Shown: positions 33,731-36,795 of the stretch, piece after piece
Numbering within the stretch: the first letter of the stretch is position 1
How the letters are laid out: each line of letters opens with the position of its first letter
Assembly (NCBI RefSeq): GCF_004117935.1
Contig: NZ_SDOY01000006.1
Span: 1 to 36,795, forward strand
Reading direction: 5' to 3'
Source of the DNA: Streptomyces roseicoloratus
Lineage (GTDB): Bacteria; Actinomycetota; Actinomycetes; Streptomycetales; Streptomycetaceae
Length of the DNA stretch: 36,795 bases
The notes under the pieces: generated by a model
What the model was told of the DNA's origin: nothing
What the model saw: only the letters and a program-made list of their open reading frames with translations
The model's database searches: none
Made by a program: the position numbers and the translations under genes

Positions 33731-34333
33731 CTACTTGTCGGCGCCTTCGGTGGCCGCGGCCTTCTTGGCGGCCGCCGGCTTACGGGCGGCGGGCTTGCGG
33801 GCGGCGGGCTTGGAGGTCTCGGAGGTCTCAGGGGCGGAGGCCTCGGCGGTAGCGCCCCCGGCCTTCTCCGTTCCCTCTTCCTCCTTGGCGCCCTTGGCGT
33901 CCTTGGCCTCCGGCTGCCGCCCGGTCTCCGGGTCGGGCTCGACGACGACGGCGATCTCGGTGATCTCCTCGGCGACCTCGCCCCGCCAGGCCTTCACGGC
34001 CTCCTCGCCCTGCGCGGCGAGCTCCTCGTACTTCTCGCGCGCCTTCACCGCGTACTCGGCGGCGACGCCCACGCCGCGCAGCGCGAGGTCCTGGGCCTGC
34101 TCGCCCAGCTTCTTCAGGTCGGTGTCCAGGCTGCCGACGAACTCGGCGAGCTTCGCCTGCGCCTTCTCCTGCACCGCCTTGGGGTCCGTGTTCTTCACGG
34201 CCTCGATGCGGCCCGGCGCCTCGGCCGCGAGGTGCTCGATCAGACCGGGCACCTTCTTGGCCTGCCGGACGGCGAGGTCGGCGGTGCCGGCGGCGAAGTA
34301 GAGGGGGGTGCGGAGCTCGTCGATGATGGCCAT
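33731..34333 (-). CDS. heparin-binding-hemagglutinin-like protein
   Basis: A 200-aa protein resembling mycobacterial HBHA. Residues 1-115 are a long amphipathic coiled coil (AVRQAKKVPGLIEHLAAEAP; AQAKLAEFVGSLDTDLKKLG). An acidic patch follows (EITEIAVVVEPDPETG), then a C-terminal Lys/Ala/Pro tail with KPAARKPAARKPAAAKKAA. In mycobacteria the Lys-rich tail binds sulfated glycans, and the proteins also associate with membranes and lipid bodies. In streptomycetes the role is unknown; no signal peptide is seen. It is 22 nt downstream of the XRE gene on the same strand and probably its co-transcribed partner. Confidence 0.82.
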   Translation of the reverse strand: MAIIDELRTPLYFAAGTADLAVRQAKKVPGLIEHLAAEAPGRIEAVKNTDPKAVQEKAQAKLAEFVGSLDTDLKKLGEQAQDLALRGVGVAAEYAVKAREKYEELAAQGEEAVKAWRGEVAEEITEIAVVVEPDPETGRQPEAKDAKGAKEEEGTEKAGGATAEASAPETSETSKPAARKPAARKPAAAKKAAATEGADK

Positions 34334-34355
34334 GGTCGTGGTCCTCCCAGAGGTT

Positions 34356-34727
34356 CTACGCGTCGGTGGACTGCGCCTGCTCGGCGGCGTTCTCCTTGCG
34401 GAAGGAGTCGTAGATCTGCAGCAGCACCTGCTTCTGCCGCTCGTTGATCGAGGGATCGGCCAGGATGACGGCGCGCGTCTCCAGCTCCTCCCGCTCCTTC
34501 TCGTCGAGGATTCCGGCGCGCACGTACAGCGTCTCGGCGGAGATCCGCAGCGCCTTCGCGACCTGCTGCAGCACCTCGGCGCTGGGCTTGCGCAGCCCCC
34601 GCTCGATCTGACTCAGATACGGATTCGACACCCCCGCGGCCTCGGCGAGCTGCCGCAGGGACAACTGCGCGGTGCGCCGCTGCTCGCGGAGGTACTCGCC
34701 GAGATTGCCGACGTTGAGTGAAGCCAT
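34356..34727 (-). CDS. XRE-family helix-turn-helix transcriptional regulator
   Basis: A 123-aa protein. The Cro/cI-type HTH spans residues 8-65 (GEYLREQRRTAQLSLRQLAE, where helix 2 begins; NPYLSQIERGLRKPSAEVLQ is the recognition region). The remainder (about 66-123) is helical and acidic (ILDEKEREELETRAVILADP; INERQKQVLLQIYDSFRKEN), likely for dimerisation. A 30-bp palindrome lies 25-54 nt upstream of the start, so it probably represses its own operon. The downstream HBHA-like gene (and perhaps DUF2516) would be under the same control. Normal family length; no ligand domain. Confidence 0.92.
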   Translation of the reverse strand: MASLNVGNLGEYLREQRRTAQLSLRQLAEAAGVSNPYLSQIERGLRKPSAEVLQQVAKALRISAETLYVRAGILDEKEREELETRAVILADPSINERQKQVLLQIYDSFRKENAAEQAQSTDA

Positions 34728-34751
34728 GCTCCGACCATGCCAGCCACCGCT

Positions 34752-34781
34752 AACTATTGCAAGCAGCCGCTTGCAATAGTT
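34752..34781 (-). promoter_or_regulatory. 30-bp palindrome, probable XRE operator
   Basis: Arms AACTATTGCAAGC (34752-34764) and GCTTGCAATAGTT (34769-34781) are perfect 13-bp complements around AGCC. It contains TTGCAA-type half-sites and lies 25 nt upstream of the XRE start, where the promoter should be. It is AT-rich in a GC-rich setting. A stem this long is unlikely by chance. It could also be a hairpin terminator for a transcript from the right, but no gene ends there. Confidence 0.75.
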
Positions 34782-34996
34782 CTGTCACACGAACCCGTAC
34801 ACCTGTGACTCGTCACGCCCACTGACGCGTTGTCGCGGCAACCGTCCCCAGCCCCACACACTGATGCGTCTCGCTGAAGGTGCCCTGGTCTCGGTCCACC
34901 CGAACCACCCCTGCCTCCGGCTACCAACGGTCGCTCAACCTGGTCAGCGCCGAATCCGGATGACGATCAAGGCAGCGCTGACCTAGCGTTCCGCGC

Positions 34997-35452
34997 ATGA
35001 CATCCCCGGCCGGCTACTACGACGACAAGCCCAGCGTGACCATCCGCTGCCAGGACAACTGGTCCGTGGGCGTGTCGTTCTGCGGCCGGTTCAGCTTCGA
35101 CCAGGACTCCGTGCACTATGCCGTCGAGCTACGGGCCCCGGGCCTGACCGCTCGTGTCGACGAGGTCGTCGCCTGGATCTGGGACAGCGATCTCACCACG
35201 TTCCTGGAAGAGCTCGCTGCCGACTACCGGGGATGGGACGGCGAACGGAGCTGGCAGACCAACGACCGAGACCTGACGGTGTCGGCCGTCTTCCGGTCCG
35301 GCGGCTACATCGGGCTGACCTGGGCCGTGCGACCGTGGCCACAGACCGCCGGCGGCTGGAGCGCCTCGGTGACCACCTGGCTGGAGGCCGGCGAACAGAT
35401 GACATCCCTGGCGGCCGACGTCCGGAGCTTCCTCACCGGGCAGCAGCCGTGA
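34997..35452 (+). CDS. DUF6228 family protein
   Basis: A 151-aa soluble protein starting MTSPAGYYDDKPSVTIRCQD. Conserved-looking blocks are FSFDQDSVHYAVELRAPGLT, ELAADYRGWDGERSWQTNDR and VSAVFRSGGYIGLTWAVRPW; these match the streptomycete DUF6228 family. Trp-rich and acidic, with no signal peptide or membrane helix. The function is unknown; such small paired proteins are often found near toxin/immunity-like loci, which is only a suggestion. It lies in the less GC-rich end of the window. The gap before it (34782-34996) shows no gene. Confidence 0.78.
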   Translation: MTSPAGYYDDKPSVTIRCQDNWSVGVSFCGRFSFDQDSVHYAVELRAPGLTARVDEVVAWIWDSDLTTFLEELAADYRGWDGERSWQTNDRDLTVSAVFRSGGYIGLTWAVRPWPQTAGGWSASVTTWLEAGEQMTSLAADVRSFLTGQQP

Positions 35453-35922
35453 CATCCGGCATCCGCATCACCTGGACTCTGGCAGGATCCGGTTGGGTCG
35501 ACTGCACCCTTGAAGATCACCAGGCGAGAGTCGAGCTCACCGCCTCCTACATCGGCAATGCGCCCGAGGGTTTCCTGGCCGCGGTGGCCCGGCTCGTCGG
35601 TGGTGAGGCAGAGACCCGCGCCCAGTTCGAGGCCGAGCCGACCGCCTACCGGTGGATCTTCCACCGCGAAGGCGAGGACACCTGGCTCCGTCTGCTCGAA
35701 CTGCGCGACGGCAGCGACCACGACAACAAGGGAACCGAGATCTGGTCGAGTCAGCTCGGTATCGACCAGCTCGCCCGCGCCGTGATCCGCTGCTTCAACG
35801 AAGTCGCACAGACCTACGGCGAGAGCAGCTACCGAGGCAAGTGGGGTGAGCACTTCCCCCGAACCGAACTCGAAGCACTCAGACGCCTCTGGCGCACCCA
35901 CAAGCATCCCCAGAACACATAA
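35449..35922 (+). CDS. hypothetical protein coupled to the DUF6228 gene, 157 aa
   Basis: I do not recognise a named family. GTG 35449 overlaps the DUF6228 stop by 4 nt (GTGA), the standard sign of translational coupling, and beats longer frame starts that lie inside the DUF6228 gene. Residues 1-35 have beta-strand character (IRITWTLAGSGWVDCTLEDH). Others are AVARLVGGEAETRAQFEAEP, FHREGEDTWLRLLELRDGSD and GIDQLARAVIRCFNEVAQTY. Soluble, acidic in the middle and basic at the end (LRRLWRTHKHPQNT). The pair looks like two related small domains sharing a job, perhaps immunity or a stress-linked role, with no proof. Confidence 0.75.
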   Translation: MTSGIRITWTLAGSGWVDCTLEDHQARVELTASYIGNAPEGFLAAVARLVGGEAETRAQFEAEPTAYRWIFHREGEDTWLRLLELRDGSDHDNKGTEIWSSQLGIDQLARAVIRCFNEVAQTYGESSYRGKWGEHFPRTELEALRRLWRTHKHPQNT

Positions 35923-36795
35923 GCCCGGACGGCACATATGCTCCGGTTGAGCGAGAAAAGTCTGCCTATCCCGTCTCAGTCAATCTGAACCACCCCAGGT
36001 CAGCGCACCGGGATGGCCCACTTCTAGAGAGACGGAACAGCAGGACAACTGTCACCGGGGCTCACATCGGCGACACCCCTCCGGGCGCGCTCCTGTCCCG
36101 TCGCATTGAAGCTGTCGAACTCTCACTCGTTCTCATTCACGCTGTCGGATTCTCATTGCGTCGCGCGCCGAGCGACGGCGTTTGCCCCGTTCGTGGGGCT
36201 TGATCCCACATTCCTGGTCCGGTTCTCGCAGTATCTGTCACGGTCGTTTTCGGCAGGTACGCGAAGCCGGGGGTGGCGACGGATCTGGGTCTGGTCGATG
36301 TCGACCGGCGCGTAGAACGGAGTGAAATCTTGTACCCACTGTTCTTTCCGGTCACCGCCTGCCGCAGCGAGGACGACACCGCTCCAATGGAACGCCGTCT
36401 TCCTCCGCACAGCTACGCACATCGCGCGATCGAGCTCTCCGTCGGCGCCTACCTCAACGAGATCAGCTCGCCTACGACTCAGTACACACCCCGGCCAGGG
36501 CCGGCCGTTTCCTGACCCCATGAAGATCGGCCATCTCAGTGCACGCCCGTTCATCGCTTTCGCGACTTCGCAGCAGGACCTGAACCCGGCACGCGGATGT
36601 TTCCAGCCGTTCCGGGGCGATTGGTCGAGACCTATAACAACTACCGTCTCTCCCAGACCAGTCGAATCATTGCTGCTGCGGCTGGCGCGAATCACGGTTC
36701 TGTCCGTGGCGAGTGAGGCTTTTCCATCATCGGTCTGAGCTGGCCAAATGCAGTGTGAGCACGGCTTGGACGAGGCCGGTGATCCGGGTGGTCGA
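35923..36795. other. gene-free, less GC-rich end region
   Basis: No open frame here shows recognisable protein features, ribosome-binding sites or third-position GC bias. The longest frames (for example 36153-36695 minus and 36322-36738 plus) overlap each other and read as random, Arg/Ser/Thr-rich sequence. GC is visibly lower than elsewhere. A T-arm-like stem (GTGGG at 36193-36197 with CCCAC at 36205-36209) is noted separately. It may be decayed DNA left by an integrated element. Confidence 0.5.

Noticed and set aside
31637..34447. 936-aa open frame on the plus strand
   Set aside because: Runs across the PP2C gene and antisense to the DUF2516, HBHA-like and XRE genes; Arg/Pro-rich composition typical of shadow frames in high-GC DNA.
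36153..36695. 180-aa minus-strand frame suggesting a transposase remnant
   Set aside because: Searched by eye for DDE or HTH motifs; none found, and no terminal inverted repeats flank it.

Overview
The window is chromosomal DNA of a Streptomyces-like actinobacterium. GC content is very high, codons end mostly in G or C, and GTG starts are common. Gene content and order match a core region of Streptomyces chromosomes: msiK, rlmB, cysS, ispF/ispD, carD, phoP/phoR divergent from phoU, gpm and mshA. All calls come from reading the sequence and recalling protein families; no database search was run.

Layout: 1-6.4 kb holds a conserved hypothetical gene, a pentapeptide-repeat protein, an FAD amine-oxidase/desaturase-like enzyme, an NADP-dependent quinone-type oxidoreductase, a small acidic protein, a GNAT acetyltransferase and a DAO-type FAD oxidoreductase. 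6.6-9.9 kb holds tRNA-Thr(UGU) on the minus strand, the shared sugar-ABC ATPase MsiK, a small exported protein and a sugar-nucleotidyltransferase. 9.9-16.4 kb is a minus-strand housekeeping block: DoxX-type membrane protein, RlmB, CysS, IspF, IspD (MEP isoprenoid pathway, overlapping genes) and the RNA-polymerase-binding regulator CarD. 17.2-21.9 kb holds a lipoprotein and then the phosphate control locus. phoR-phoP lies on the minus strand and phoU on the plus strand, with two PHO-box-like direct-repeat groups upstream of phoR. A tiny Cys-rich protein gene follows phoU. 22-24.4 kb holds two GNAT enzymes, a probable remnant of an L7/L12-like gene, a DUF6325 protein and a SHOCT protein. 24.4-29.7 kb holds phosphoglycerate mutase, an MFS transporter, a YbjN protein, MshA (first step of mycothiol synthesis) and a methyltransferase. 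30-34.8 kb holds an NlpC/P60 hydrolase, a receiver-PP2C phosphatase, a DUF2516 membrane protein, a heparin-binding-hemagglutinin-like protein and an XRE regulator beside a 30-bp operator-like palindrome. From about 34.8 kb the composition becomes less GC-rich. It contains a translationally coupled pair of small genes (DUF6228 and an unknown) and then about 870 bases without a supportable gene.

Two features cut across the window. First, most intergenic gaps carry minisatellite-like tandem repeats of 10-39 bp, and a 36-bp repeat of this kind sits inside phoR, giving the kinase an unusual tail of about 195 residues. Second, strong hairpins separate most convergent or consecutive units, so operon boundaries can be read fairly well.

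No defence island, prophage, CRISPR array or biosynthetic gene cluster is visible. The most unusual items are the PhoR tail, the Cys/Gly-rich 52-residue protein, the phased GATC array upstream of the lipoprotein gene, and the XRE palindrome with its HBHA-like partner.
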